A program made the position numbers and the translations under genes. Shown one piece after another: positions 24,587-36,036 of a stretch of DNA of 64,000 nt. The notes beneath the pieces are model-generated. The model was not told the DNA's origin. It worked only from the letters and a program-made list of their open reading frames with translations, and ran no database searches. Position 1 is the first letter of the stretch, and each line of letters opens with the position of its first letter. The stretch comes from Candidatus Poribacteria bacterium (GTDB lineage Bacteria; Poribacteria; WGA-4E; WGA-3G): contig JAPPIG010000084.1 of assembly GCA_028820635.1 (NCBI GenBank), positions 248,001-312,000 on the forward strand, read 5' to 3'.

Positions 24587-26908
24587 TTATCTCTCCACAA
24601 TTTGTGCTTCTGAGCGAACATTAGCAGCTTCTCGCTGTGTTTCTACGAGTTTGTAATAAATTCCCTTTTTCTCCATAAGTTCTTCGTGAGAACCGCACTC
24701 AACACCTCTACCCTTCTCTATTACAAAAAGCCGATCCGCATTTCTAAGTGTTGAAAGACGGTGCGCAATTGCAAATGTAGTTCGGTTTTGTACCAATCTG
24801 TCAATCGCTTGCTGTATCTTCTTCTCGGTTTCCACATCTACAGAAGAGGTGGCTTCATCAAGGATTAGGATACGGGGATTATGTAAGATCGCTCGTGCAA
24901 TTGAGATACGCTGCCGTTCTCCACCAGACAGACTTCCTCCTCGTTCACCGACTTCGGTGTCATATCCATCAGGGAATTTGATGATAAATTCGTGTGCATT
25001 CGCTGCCTTTGATGCAGTAATTATTTCCTCCATTGAGGCATCGGGATTCGCATAGGCAATGTTCTCTGCGATAGTCCCGCTGAACAAATACGGCTCCTGT
25101 AGCACTACGCCAATCTGTCTACGTAAATCCTTAAGGTTTATCTGTTTGATGTCTTCATTATCAATCTCTAACCGTCCGGCATCTGGTGTATAAAAGCGAC
25201 AGATTAAATTGATAAGAGTAGATTTTCCTGCCCCTGAATGCCCAACGAGTCCGATCATTTCACCCGGTTTCACATGAAGATTTATGTCCCGAAGTACAGG
25301 TTTATGTGCATCGTAGCCGAAAGTCATGTTGTGAAATTTGACTTCTCCAACAATGTTTGGCATTGCTTTAAGATTGCCATCGTCAAACTGTTCCGGTTGT
25401 GAGTCTATTACTTCAAAAAGCCGTTCCGCTGCTGTCATAGAACGAGAAGCCCAATTGATAAGCGGACTAACATATCGTAGCGGCTCATAGAACATTGCGA
25501 GATAAATGTGAAACCTCATTAAATCACCAAGAGTCATCGTTCCAGCCAAAAGATCAAGACCACCGACATACCAGACAATAAGTGATCCAAATTGAACAGT
25601 AAACATCAGCGGTGGATAATATGTTGCCCAGACCATCTCAGCTTTGGTTTCATAGTCTCGTGTATCAATGTTTGCACTGCCAAATCGGTTAACTTCACCC
25701 TTTTGTTGACCAAATGCGCGAACAACACGTATACCGGATACAGAATCGTTGACAACATCAAAAAGTTTTGAGCGGCGTCGCCAAGCGCGATGCCATAGAC
25801 TTCGCACCTTACGCCAAAACCAACCTGCACCGAAGACAATTAACGGAATTGGGATCAAAATAAAACAAGCCAATTGCCAATTAATGAAAAATAACACAGT
25901 GCCTATTCCGAAAAACATAAACAATTGTACACTCAGGAACGACAGTCCTTCCAACATAAAGTCCTGTAGTCGCTCACTATCCTCGGTGATATGTGAGATA
26001 ACAGTTCCTGTAGTCCGTTTGTCAAAAAATCGGATAGACAGATTATGCAAATGCTCATAAACGTGTTCGCGTATATTCGCTGCAATCCGAAACGTAAGCC
26101 ACGCCGCTATCCGCGATTGAATGATATTAAATAAAACGCTAATAATTTGTGTAATTAACAGTACACCAACCGCGATAGACAAGGCTAATGCTGCTGGTTG
26201 GATCGCTCGAAATATGTTACCTAACCATGTTGTCTGATTATCTGGTGTAGGTGTAGTAACAGCGTTAAACAATAATATATCATCAATTAGAATACCTGAA
26301 AGATAGGGTGGGATTAAAGTAATCAGGGTTCCAGTAATGACGAACAAAATATAAAATAATGCTTTGCCGCGGTAAGGTCGTATGTACGTCAAAATACGTA
26401 ACATTACCTTATGTTTTTTTGTGCATGCGCGGCAGGGGGAAAATTCATCTGCAAGTGGCAATTCGCAGGTTTTACAAGTATGTTCCTCAACCTTATAGTC
26501 CCAAATCGGTGGCTCATCTCGATTACCAGATCGAAATTCTATCTCATCGCCGATAAATCGTGCCACGAACCCGAACTTCGCCGCACAACCGTTTGAATAA
26601 CGGATGAGGTCTACCGTCCCTTCCTGTGTTTCCAGCACAACGAGACCAGCATCTACTACAGTCTCAGCACGAATACCTAAGACACTCTTATAGGGTATAT
26701 AGTGAAGCACTTCACCCGCACCCGTTACGGTAAAAATCGAAGTATCTGTTAATATGAACCATTCTTCACCGTAACTCCCTGTTGAGCTTACGTCGCTTTG
26801 CACAGCAAATCGTATCTCTGCAAAGTCAATATCCAGCGTATTTAATGTATCTTCAATTGATTCGGGCAGCTCATCAAGCGTACCCGTTGGTGTGTCTGCG
26901 GTTGACAT
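24587..26908 (-). CDS. ABC exporter (membrane and ATPase domains fused) with N-terminal sensor-like domain and zinc ribbon
   Basis: 773 residues. Residues 1-140 form a beta-rich, PH-like domain (FILTDTSIFTVTGAGEVLHYIPYKSVLGIR). A CxxC...CxxC ribbon follows (C145, C148, C159, C162). Residues 170-460 hold six membrane helices (ABC_membrane), and 530-765 the ATPase: Walker A GHSGAGKST, Q-loop VVLQEPYLFSG, signature LSGGERQ, Walker B ILILDEATSS, and switch AHRLS. The membrane-ATPase half is a standard homodimeric exporter; the extra 165 residues in front are unusual and suggest a cytoplasmic regulatory input. With DUF1854 and DUF4159 it forms one operon. Substrate unknown. Confidence 0.92.
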   Translation of the reverse strand: MSTADTPTGTLDELPESIEDTLNTLDIDFAEIRFAVQSDVSSTGSYGEEWFILTDTSIFTVTGAGEVLHYIPYKSVLGIRAETVVDAGLVVLETQEGTVDLIRYSNGCAAKFGFVARFIGDEIEFRSGNRDEPPIWDYKVEEHTCKTCELPLADEFSPCRACTKKHKVMLRILTYIRPYRGKALFYILFVITGTLITLIPPYLSGILIDDILLFNAVTTPTPDNQTTWLGNIFRAIQPAALALSIAVGVLLITQIISVLFNIIQSRIAAWLTFRIAANIREHVYEHLHNLSIRFFDKRTTGTVISHITEDSERLQDFMLEGLSFLSVQLFMFFGIGTVLFFINWQLACFILIPIPLIVFGAGWFWRKVRSLWHRAWRRRSKLFDVVNDSVSGIRVVRAFGQQKGEVNRFGSANIDTRDYETKAEMVWATYYPPLMFTVQFGSLIVWYVGGLDLLAGTMTLGDLMRFHIYLAMFYEPLRYVSPLINWASRSMTAAERLFEVIDSQPEQFDDGNLKAMPNIVGEVKFHNMTFGYDAHKPVLRDINLHVKPGEMIGLVGHSGAGKSTLINLICRFYTPDAGRLEIDNEDIKQINLKDLRRQIGVVLQEPYLFSGTIAENIAYANPDASMEEIITASKAANAHEFIIKFPDGYDTEVGERGGSLSGGERQRISIARAILHNPRILILDEATSSVDVETEKKIQQAIDRLVQNRTTFAIAHRLSTLRNADRLFVIEKGRGVECGSHEELMEKKGIYYKLVETQREAANVRSEAQIVER

Positions 26909-26929
26909 ATCTTCCTTTAAAGTTATGCT

Positions 26930-26956
26930 GTAGGCGCGATTTCAAATCGCGCTTAC
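26930..26956. repeat. Short palindrome, GTAGG family
   Basis: GTAGGCGCGATTT, a one-base loop, and AAATCGCGCTTAC: thirteen paired positions with one G-T. It lies between the enolase-superfamily gene and the ABC exporter start, on the shared upstream side of the exporter. Confidence 0.75.
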
Positions 26957-26973
26957 AAGGGTTTATATGAGCT

Positions 26974-28092
26974 TTAAAGTTCAATGGTGTGTTTTGCCAA
27001 TACCTCTTCATTCAGTTCAATACCAAGTCCGGGACCGGTCGGTGGAATGATGTATCCGTTTTCCCACTGAATCGGCTCCTTTAGGATGTCAGCGTGAAAA
27101 CCGTCCCACATGTGGATACCTTCTTGTATCAAGAAATTTGGACTACAAACATCTAACTGTATATTTGCTGCGCCGCCGACGGGTCCACCGTATAGGTGTG
27201 GTGCAATTTGCGCGTAGTGTGCTTCACCCATAGACGCAATCTTCTTCGCTTCAAGGATGCCACCAGTTATGGTTAAATCCATCTGTAAGATAGATGCTGC
27301 CTGTTGCTCCAATAGATCAGCAAACTCATATTTGGTCAGCAGCCGCTCACCAGTAGCAATCGGGATACTTGTGGATTGTGCGACGCGTGCCATTTCCTTA
27401 ATATTCTCAGGTGGTATCGGTTCTTCAAACCAGAGTGGGTCGTAGGGTTCAACACGTTTGGCAAAACGGATAGCACTATTGGTATTAAACTGTCCGTGTG
27501 TACCGATAAGAATATCGCATTTATCACCCACTGCATCGCGAATTCCACGAATAACACTTTCTGCATAGTTGAGTGTTTCCAATCTATCTGCTGTGTGTGG
27601 ATGGACAGGATCGAATTTGACAGCAGTAAATCCCTTTTCAACGTAAGAAAGCGCGAGTTCACCGGTTTTTTCTGGCGAATCACCGTGCCGCCAATGCAAG
27701 AGATAAGAATATGCCCTCAATTTTTCGTGGAACATGCCACCCAAAAGGTTGTAAATCGGTTGGTTCACTGCCTTACCAACGATGTCCCAACACGCCATCT
27801 CTATGGCACTCATCGCAGGCGTAGCAAGCGGCCCGGGGTGCCGCACACAAGGCCCTTCATAAAGTGTTGACCAAATCTTTTCAATCCGAAAGGGATCAGT
27901 ACCAATGAGATAACGTTCTCCCCAATCTTTGATCAATTCTATGACGACGTGGTTTAGTCGGGTATGATAGGTACATTCTCCTACGCCTTCAATCCCTTCG
28001 TCAGTCACTAATTTGACAAAAATCCAATGCCTACCACCCCAGTGCGGTGGCGGCACGTCGATCATATAGGTTTTTACCTCAATTATTTTCAT
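26974..28092 (-). CDS. Mandelate racemase/muconate lactonizing enzyme family, sugar-acid dehydratase-like
   Basis: A 372-residue enolase-superfamily enzyme with capping domain (1-125) and TIM barrel. The metal and catalytic positions are visible: FTAVKFDPV near 163, DILIGTHGQFN (Asp ligand), WFEEPIPPEN (Glu), PIATGERL (Glu) and IAPHLYGG (His), the pattern of galactonate/gluconate-type dehydratases. Likely reaction: dehydration of an aldonate to its 2-keto-3-deoxy form, but the substrate is not determined. GTAGGAG precedes the ATG by seven bases. Confidence 0.9.
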   Translation of the reverse strand: MKIIEVKTYMIDVPPPHWGGRHWIFVKLVTDEGIEGVGECTYHTRLNHVVIELIKDWGERYLIGTDPFRIEKIWSTLYEGPCVRHPGPLATPAMSAIEMACWDIVGKAVNQPIYNLLGGMFHEKLRAYSYLLHWRHGDSPEKTGELALSYVEKGFTAVKFDPVHPHTADRLETLNYAESVIRGIRDAVGDKCDILIGTHGQFNTNSAIRFAKRVEPYDPLWFEEPIPPENIKEMARVAQSTSIPIATGERLLTKYEFADLLEQQAASILQMDLTITGGILEAKKIASMGEAHYAQIAPHLYGGPVGGAANIQLDVCSPNFLIQEGIHMWDGFHADILKEPIQWENGYIIPPTGPGLGIELNEEVLAKHTIEL

Positions 28093-28246
28093 TGAGTGTC
28101 TCCTACGGACATAGTATATTTTCAGCGTTAAAAAAAGATTACTGCTATTATACTCAATCTGTTAAAATTATACCTTAATCTTCTGGATTCTTCCAAGAGT
28201 TCTTGGAAAAAATCAATCTTCCCGACAATATTTATGCTTAAAGGTA

Positions 28247-28270
28247 GTAGGCACGCTCCGCGTGCCGTAC
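28247..28270. repeat. Short palindrome, GTAGG family
   Basis: GTA-GGCACGC, loop TCC, GCGTGCC-G-TAC: a seven-base core stem with GTA/TAC ends and a one-base bulge. Confidence 0.7.
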
Positions 28271-28335
28271 ACAAGCGAAAGATTACAGCACTAACTCAAT
28301 TCCAAATGTGCGTGTGAAATTTGTCCAAATCAATA

Positions 28336-28388
28336 CTGAATACGCTTATTGTATTCAGCGGTTCGCGACCTGGAGGTCGCTCCTACAA
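28336..28388. repeat. Double hairpin repeat
   Basis: CTGAATAC/GTATTCAG (28336-28343 with 28351-28358) followed by GCGACCT/AGGTCGC (28365-28380) and TCCTAC. The second hairpin is the right arm of the palindrome seen complete at 41316-41361. Confidence 0.65.
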
Positions 28389-28469
28389 CAAGAGGTTTTA
28401 GAAAAAGGGAATTATTGGGGGATTGAATAGTTTGGTATTATATGACGTATGCAAGGGGTCAAATTTTTG

Positions 28470-28498
28470 TTTTCATTCTTACAGCGTTGATGTATAAT
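28470..28498 (+). promoter_or_regulatory. Putative katG promoter
   Basis: TTTTCA (28470-28475), 17-base spacer, perfect TATAAT (28493-28498). It implies a 5' leader of about 225 bases before the katG start. Confidence 0.45.
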
Positions 28499-28674
28499 AT
28501 ATCCAAGGAATAGGATGTAAGTCTCCCTTTTTATAACACTTAGTACCTGTTTTACGAAGTAAATGAAAGGGTCATCTCTTTTAATTTTAGCGGCAAAATC
28601 AACCGATTTTTAGAGCATTACGCGTAAGATGATAACTTTCAGAGGTCCATCTGGATTTTCAAACAAGTGCTTAG

Positions 28675-30918
<2,244 letters not shown>

Positions 30919-30929
30919 TTTCGTTGAGG

Positions 30930-30981
30930 TTGGGGCAGTAGGCGCGTGGAACTCTCACGCACTACTGCCCCAATTTGTTTT
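30930..30981 (+). terminator. Rho-independent terminator of katG
   Basis: TTGGGGCAGTAG (30930-30941) pairs perfectly with CTACTGCCCCAA (30962-30973), with an inner GCGTG/CACGC stem, then TTTGTTTTG. Confidence 0.88.
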
Positions 30982-31042
30982 GCATAGTCAATGTGGAAAA
31001 ATACAGAATGAGATTCCGGGTTTATCTGCAAATAGGATAAAT

Positions 31043-32373
31043 ATGAAAAACGATAAAAAATCAATTTTCGGTTGGTGCATGTACGACTGGGCAAATTCAG
31101 CCTATATTACCACTGTCGGTGTGGCGCTTCTGCCCATTTATTTTGCGGAAGGCATTGTCGGCAAGGACGGTGTCCTCCTATTCGGTGCAACTGTAAGTGC
31201 AACAGCGTTATGGGGATTTATGTTGGGATTCGCAGCGCTGTTAGTCTTCCTTTTTGCTCCTGTACTTGGTGCAATAGCTGATTTTTCTTCAGCAAAAAAG
31301 AAATTTCTCCTCGGTTTTGCTTATTTTGGAAGTTTGTTTGCAACCCTACTCTTTTTGTGCAAACCGGGAGATGTGTGGTTAGCAGTTGTGCTTTATATCT
31401 GCACGCAAGTCTGCTTTATTGGTGGGAATGTTTTCTACGATGCCTTTTTACCGCATCTTGCTTCTGAAGATAAACTCGATTCGGTATCTGCTAAAGGTTT
31501 TGCATTCGGATATGTCGGCGGTTCCCTGCAATATGGTATTGCTCTGGCACTTGTTGTAATGCACAAAACATTCAGGATTGAGCAATCGATGGCAGTGCGA
31601 ATTGCCATGGCGATGACAGGACTCTGGTGGGCAGGTTGGACTTTACTCACTGTGAAATACTTAAAAGAGATGAAGACAGAGCAAAAACTTCCCGAAAAGT
31701 ACCAAAATCAAACAAACTTTTTTTTGCTTATCTTTCCCTCGGTATTAGTCAAACTTTCGCAACCGTGAAAAAGGTTGGGCATTTCAAACATCTCGCGCTT
31801 TTTGTGATTGCCTATATGATTTACAATGACGGCATTCACACTGTTACCAGTATGGCAACAATTTACGGTAAGGAAGAATTAGGATTAGGCACACCACACC
31901 TTATGGTAACGCTTTTACTTGTTCAAGTCGTTGCGATCGGAGGCGCATTGATATTCAGTCTTATAGCCAACCGCATTGGAGCAAGACGAGCAGTAATGGT
32001 TTCTTTAGTTTTATGGAGTGGTGTCGTAATTTATGGTTATTTTATCCAAACAGCAACGGAATTTTTTATATTAGGAATGGTAGTTGGGATTGTTCTTGGT
32101 GGGACACAGGCGCTCAGTCGTTCTTTCTATGGAGCAATGATTCCTGAGCAAGCAAGTGCAGAGTTTTACGGATTCTATTCTGTCTTTAGCAAGTTTTCTG
32201 CTATCTGGGGACCTACGACATTTGGCGTTATCAAGCAGATTACAGGCAGCGCGCGGCTTGCTATCATTTCACTGATGGTTTTCTTTATTGTAGGTTTGAT
32301 TCTGCTTGCATTTGTGAATGAGGAGAAAGCGAAAACAGAAAAACTTGCGTTTGATCTGGAAGATGATAATTGA
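31043..32373 (+). CDS. UMF1/Atg22-like MFS transporter, interrupted by a frameshift
   Basis: Two overlapping frames make one MFS protein of about 443 residues. Part one (31043 to about 31725) starts MKNDKKSIFGWCMYDWANSAY behind AGGA, the classic UMF1 N-terminus, and covers the first six helices. Part two begins in the next frame near FFAYLSLGISQTF and supplies the C-terminal six helices to 32373. The switch is at a run of eight T (31718-31725). One extra T, or a -1 slip on T-TTT-TTG, restores the frame. It may be a sequencing error, a real mutation or slippage-dependent expression. UMF1 transporters export small solutes; the substrate is unknown. Confidence 0.8.
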
Positions 32374-32423
32374 GATTGAAGTCCTATTATGGTGAATTAT
32401 ACAATTAAATATACACGTTTACT

Positions 32424-32487
32424 GTAGGAGCGATCTCCGAATCGCGACGAAACGCATTGATAGTCGGGAATCGGAGTTCCCTCCTAC
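32424..32487. repeat. Imperfect inverted repeat, GTAGG family
   Basis: GTAGGAGCGATCTCCGAATC (from 32424) and the reverse complement of the right end (32487 inward, GTAGGAGGGAACTCCGATTC) match over about 25 bases with five differences. It sits between the UMF1 and WD40 genes. Confidence 0.75.
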
Positions 32488-32554
32488 TTTGAGGTTGACA
32501 GATATCGAAAAAGCTGGCTGAGCAATGCGCGAACCCAATTGAAAGGATGAACTT

Positions 32555-34624
32555 ATGATACGAGATGCAATCAGCAACTTTCAAATCTTACCGATCCAAA
32601 TAAAAAACATCATGCAAGCGATAGCTCGTATTAACCCTGCTACTCCTTCCCTAAGCAAACCTTTGATTCGATTGGCATTTAGCATTGCAAGTGCCATCTT
32701 AATTGCGTTAATGTTTGGTATAGACAGCCAAAATAGTTTAAGAGCTCAATCTGAAGTGATTGATGATCAAGATGACTTTACCAAATGGGCATTACCTGAA
32801 AATGCTACAGCACGATTTGGTAAGGGGCGTATTATTCAGATGCAATACTCCCCAGATGACACTCAACTTGCTGTTGCTACGCCTATTGGCATTTGGATTT
32901 ATGACGCGCAAAGCGGTGAAGAACTCAACTTGCTCACAGGTCATAGGTCTGAAGTTTATTCTGTAGCGTATTCTCCTGATGGCAGCACCATTGCCGCTGG
33001 GGCATGGGATGGAGTGAAATTATGGGATGCAGTTACGGGTAATCTCAAAGTTACAATTAAGGCTAATGCTGTTCGTTCCATGACGTTTTCACCAGACGGT
33101 TCTACAATCGTTACTGGAAGTAATCATGGTCCCGTGCATTTTTGGGATGTTGCAACAGGACTAAGCAAAGCAGAGTTCACTGGACATACTTCTATCGTAT
33201 CTTCCATAGCGTATTCACCGGACCGTTCTACAATTGCTACCGCCAGTGAAGACGATACGGTGCGTCTGTGGGATATTTCCACAGAACAGACTAAAGCTAC
33301 GCTTACGGGACATACGGAATGGGTTACTTCTGTCGATTACTCCCCCGATGGCATGACTATCGCTACTGCAAGTTTAGACGATACGGTGCGACTCTGGGAT
33401 GCTATCTCAGGAAATCATATAGCCACACTCACGGGACATAAACACTATGCAATGTCAGTTGAATATTCACCGGATGGCAATACAATTGCAAGTAGGGGTT
33501 GGGATGGTATCATTTTTTGGCATGTAGATGTTGAGAACGATGAGGCAATCTTCAGGGGGCATATTCCCAAAGTTTTTTCTCTGACTTATTCTTGCGATGG
33601 GGCAACTATTGCCGTTGGAGGTAATGACGGGACAGCATATTTATATGATGCTGCGGATGTTGAAATCAATAGCAAACTTGGACAAAGATTCGAAGGGAAA
33701 CCTCTTTTCTCAGGACATAAAAGATGGGCAAATTGCGTAACCTATTCCCCCGATGGCACTATTATTGTTACTGGAAATGCAGATGGTGTGCATTTGTGGG
33801 ATGCAACAACCAGCGAACATAAAGCAACTTACAAAGGACATACAGATTCTGTGTATTCTGTAGCGTTCTCACCAAACGGCACTACTATCGTAGGAGGAAG
33901 TCGGGACGGAAAATTACATTTGTGGAATGCAAATACTGGTAAATATAAAAAACTTCAAATTGAGAATAATTTAGATTCCTCTTCCGTTGATAACGGAGGT
34001 AAGACCACTCAACTGTACTTTGTTACTTCAGCAATATATTCCCCGGATGGCACTAAGATTGCCAGTGCTATTGGTGAGAATATTATCCATTTGTGGGATG
34101 CTGTTACAGGAAAACATATAATTTCAATCATTGGACATTCCGACGTTATCCATTCTATTGCTTTTTCCCCGGATGGGTTGACTTTAGCAAGTGCCAGTGG
34201 GGATAAAACGGTACGTTTGTGGGATGTTGCAACAGGAATAGAAAAAACAACTCTTGTTGGACATACAGACGGGGTCTACTCTGTTGCATATTCCTCCGAT
34301 GGCAAAACTATTGCTACCGGTGCGTGGTATAAAGACAACATGGTCCGTTTATGGGATACTACCACAGGAACTCCCAAAACTCCGTTCAGAAATCAAGATG
34401 TTGTTCTTTCCATAGCATATTCACCGGATGGAACTACCCTCGCTACAGCCAACGGTAAAGATCTTTGTTTATGGGATACTGCCACAGGGATACTCAAGAA
34501 TACACTTACAGGGCATAAAGGGCGCATTGAATCTGTTGCATTCTCGCCAGATGGTAAAACCATTGCAACGAATAGCATGATGGATGGCACAATGATCTTG
34601 TGGAATGTTGCTCGCACGGAATAA
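32555..34624 (+). CDS. WD40-repeat protein, exported or membrane-anchored
   Basis: 689 residues. An N-terminal hydrophobic segment (about 47-62, SIASAILIALMFGI) could be a signal or anchor; the likely mature part starts near SLRAQSEV. The remainder is WD40 repeats: I count 14 strand-end motifs (VKLWDA, VRLWDI, VHLWDA and variants such as IIFWHV and AYLYDA), most with GH...VxSxAxSPDG spacing. This suits two seven-bladed propellers. AAAGGATG precedes the ATG. No enzymatic domain is present, so it is probably a scaffold for protein interactions outside the cytoplasm. Confidence 0.9.
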   Translation: MIRDAISNFQILPIQIKNIMQAIARINPATPSLSKPLIRLAFSIASAILIALMFGIDSQNSLRAQSEVIDDQDDFTKWALPENATARFGKGRIIQMQYSPDDTQLAVATPIGIWIYDAQSGEELNLLTGHRSEVYSVAYSPDGSTIAAGAWDGVKLWDAVTGNLKVTIKANAVRSMTFSPDGSTIVTGSNHGPVHFWDVATGLSKAEFTGHTSIVSSIAYSPDRSTIATASEDDTVRLWDISTEQTKATLTGHTEWVTSVDYSPDGMTIATASLDDTVRLWDAISGNHIATLTGHKHYAMSVEYSPDGNTIASRGWDGIIFWHVDVENDEAIFRGHIPKVFSLTYSCDGATIAVGGNDGTAYLYDAADVEINSKLGQRFEGKPLFSGHKRWANCVTYSPDGTIIVTGNADGVHLWDATTSEHKATYKGHTDSVYSVAFSPNGTTIVGGSRDGKLHLWNANTGKYKKLQIENNLDSSSVDNGGKTTQLYFVTSAIYSPDGTKIASAIGENIIHLWDAVTGKHIISIIGHSDVIHSIAFSPDGLTLASASGDKTVRLWDVATGIEKTTLVGHTDGVYSVAYSSDGKTIATGAWYKDNMVRLWDTTTGTPKTPFRNQDVVLSIAYSPDGTTLATANGKDLCLWDTATGILKNTLTGHKGRIESVAFSPDGKTIATNSMMDGTMILWNVARTE

Positions 34625-34699
34625 CTTGGATCAAATCCAACAACTCACTGATTACAACCTATATTTCCACACCACATAAAGGCATCATTGGAACACAAA

Positions 34700-34730
34700 G
34701 AGAAAGGGTGGCTTATTGCCACCCTTTCTC
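34700..34730. terminator. Bidirectional terminator between the WD40 and tonB genes
   Basis: A perfect 13-bp stem, GAGAAAGGGTGGC (34700-34712) against 34718-34730, with a 5-base loop, between convergent genes. On the minus strand TTTGTGTT follows, a weak T-tract suited to the tonB operon. Confidence 0.7.
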
Positions 34731-34754
34731 TGTAAACCAATCAATTAAAGACGA

Positions 34755-35768
34755 TTAATTAACCAATTCAAAGACAATCGGTAGTTCAAGCCTTATACTG
34801 TTCCCTGATTGTCCTTCAGGGAACGGAGGATAAGGTTCAGCATTTTGGACAGCCGCGAGGGCAGCGTTATCTAACACATGTGAACCAGAGGAACTTGCAA
34901 CCTTCGAGTCTCGAATGGTGCCATCTCTAAGAAGTGTAAAACGGATCGTTGTTGAAGAACCTTTTTCTAAATTTCGAACGTTTGGTGGAAAACGTTGAAC
35001 CTCTTTAATACGTTCACGGACTTGCCTCAAAAATTCGGTGAACGACTGCTTTGTATCATCAAAATTTGCAGCAGACAGACCAAGATCCATCGAAACATTA
35101 AAATCCATAGAAACTAAACTTGTTTCCATATTCATTGCCGTTGTTAGTCCTGTATTTTCAAACTTAGGCAACTCAAACTTAGGAACTGTGGAGACAATCT
35201 TAACTTGTCGGGTTTGTTCCATTGTGCCTTTTCTGCTTTGCAATGCCGTGAATCCCATCGTCTTATCAGTCGGAAGGTCAGTCATTGGAATAGTGAAATC
35301 TGCAGGTCCCACTGAAATGTTCGTATTTGGTGTTATCCCATTGTACTTCGGTGCCGGTACTTCAACGGCTTTCGGTTTTACCACTTTCTGGGCACGACGT
35401 GGGGGAATGACGCGTTTAGTCGGAGCTTTCGGTGCTTTCACAACAATACCTTGAACCTTATCAACGTTCATCTGTAAAACTGTCTTTTTAACAAACCAGA
35501 CAGCAAAGAAGATAATGGCGACAGCGTGAAGACCTATTGCAGTCCCAAACGCGAATTTCCTTGCTTTTACTTTCCATTTATTGGTTGCTTGACGATTTTC
35601 CCGTTGCGCATCAACAAATGTGATTGAAACTTCGGAAGATTTTTCAGATGCCATTCTTCTCGCAACGTTCGGCGGTTTAACACCGATGCTATCAGTCATT
35701 GTTATTTTTCTTTTGTAACGCTTTCTTCTCCGTTTACCAGAAATGTGATTAGAGAGTGCGTAACCCAT
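34755..35768 (-). CDS. TonB energy-transducing protein
   Basis: 337 residues. A basic N-terminus (RRRKRYKRK) leads to a single membrane helix at about 72-94 (KFAFGTAIGLHAVAIIFFAVWF). A Pro/Lys-rich periplasmic linker (KAPKAPTKRVIPPRR) and a C-terminal TonB domain follow, with RFPPNVRNLEKGSSTTIRF, DGTIRDSKVASSSG and YPPFPEG. It transmits proton-motive energy to outer-membrane receptors. GGGAGGA precedes the ATG. It is the last gene of the receptor operon, so it is probably the dedicated partner of the receptor at 37580. Confidence 0.93.
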   Translation of the reverse strand: MGYALSNHISGKRRRKRYKRKITMTDSIGVKPPNVARRMASEKSSEVSITFVDAQRENRQATNKWKVKARKFAFGTAIGLHAVAIIFFAVWFVKKTVLQMNVDKVQGIVVKAPKAPTKRVIPPRRAQKVVKPKAVEVPAPKYNGITPNTNISVGPADFTIPMTDLPTDKTMGFTALQSRKGTMEQTRQVKIVSTVPKFELPKFENTGLTTAMNMETSLVSMDFNVSMDLGLSAANFDDTKQSFTEFLRQVRERIKEVQRFPPNVRNLEKGSSTTIRFTLLRDGTIRDSKVASSSGSHVLDNAALAAVQNAEPYPPFPEGQSGNSIRLELPIVFELVN

Positions 35769-36036
35769 TAAGTTTAGTCCTCCCAGATTTTGGAAAAGGC
35801 ATTTTGCCTATGTTTATGGATACGGAATCTTTCCGATTTAAAGCGTCAACGACTGCCAGACCAATTTGGTCTGGCGAGTCGAGACTGTTTTCCCATACTT
35901 GGTGCTGACACCCCATCAAACTACTGCTAAACAGCAGAACTGCAATCGCAATGTAAGAGAGGTAGCACCCAGCAGAGATTGTAGTACTACACTGTTTAGT
36001 TCCGTGCACTCGTTGTCCAACCTTTTGTCCAATCAT
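35749..36036 (-). CDS. Possible small lipoprotein in the TonB locus
   Basis: An open frame of 95 codons squeezed between two certain genes: it overlaps the end of the upstream lipoprotein gene by 41 bases and the tonB start by 20. It contains a hydrophobic segment ending in a lipobox-like LMGC (YIAIAVLLFSSSLMGCQHQ), then a polar region. An internal GTG at 36009 would give a more usual signal length. There is no clear ribosome site, so expression would depend on coupling. I do not recognise it. Confidence 0.45.
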   Translation of the reverse strand: MIGQKVGQRVHGTKQCSTTISAGCYLSYIAIAVLLFSSSLMGCQHQVWENSLDSPDQIGLAVVDALNRKDSVSINIGKMPFPKSGRTKLNGLRTL

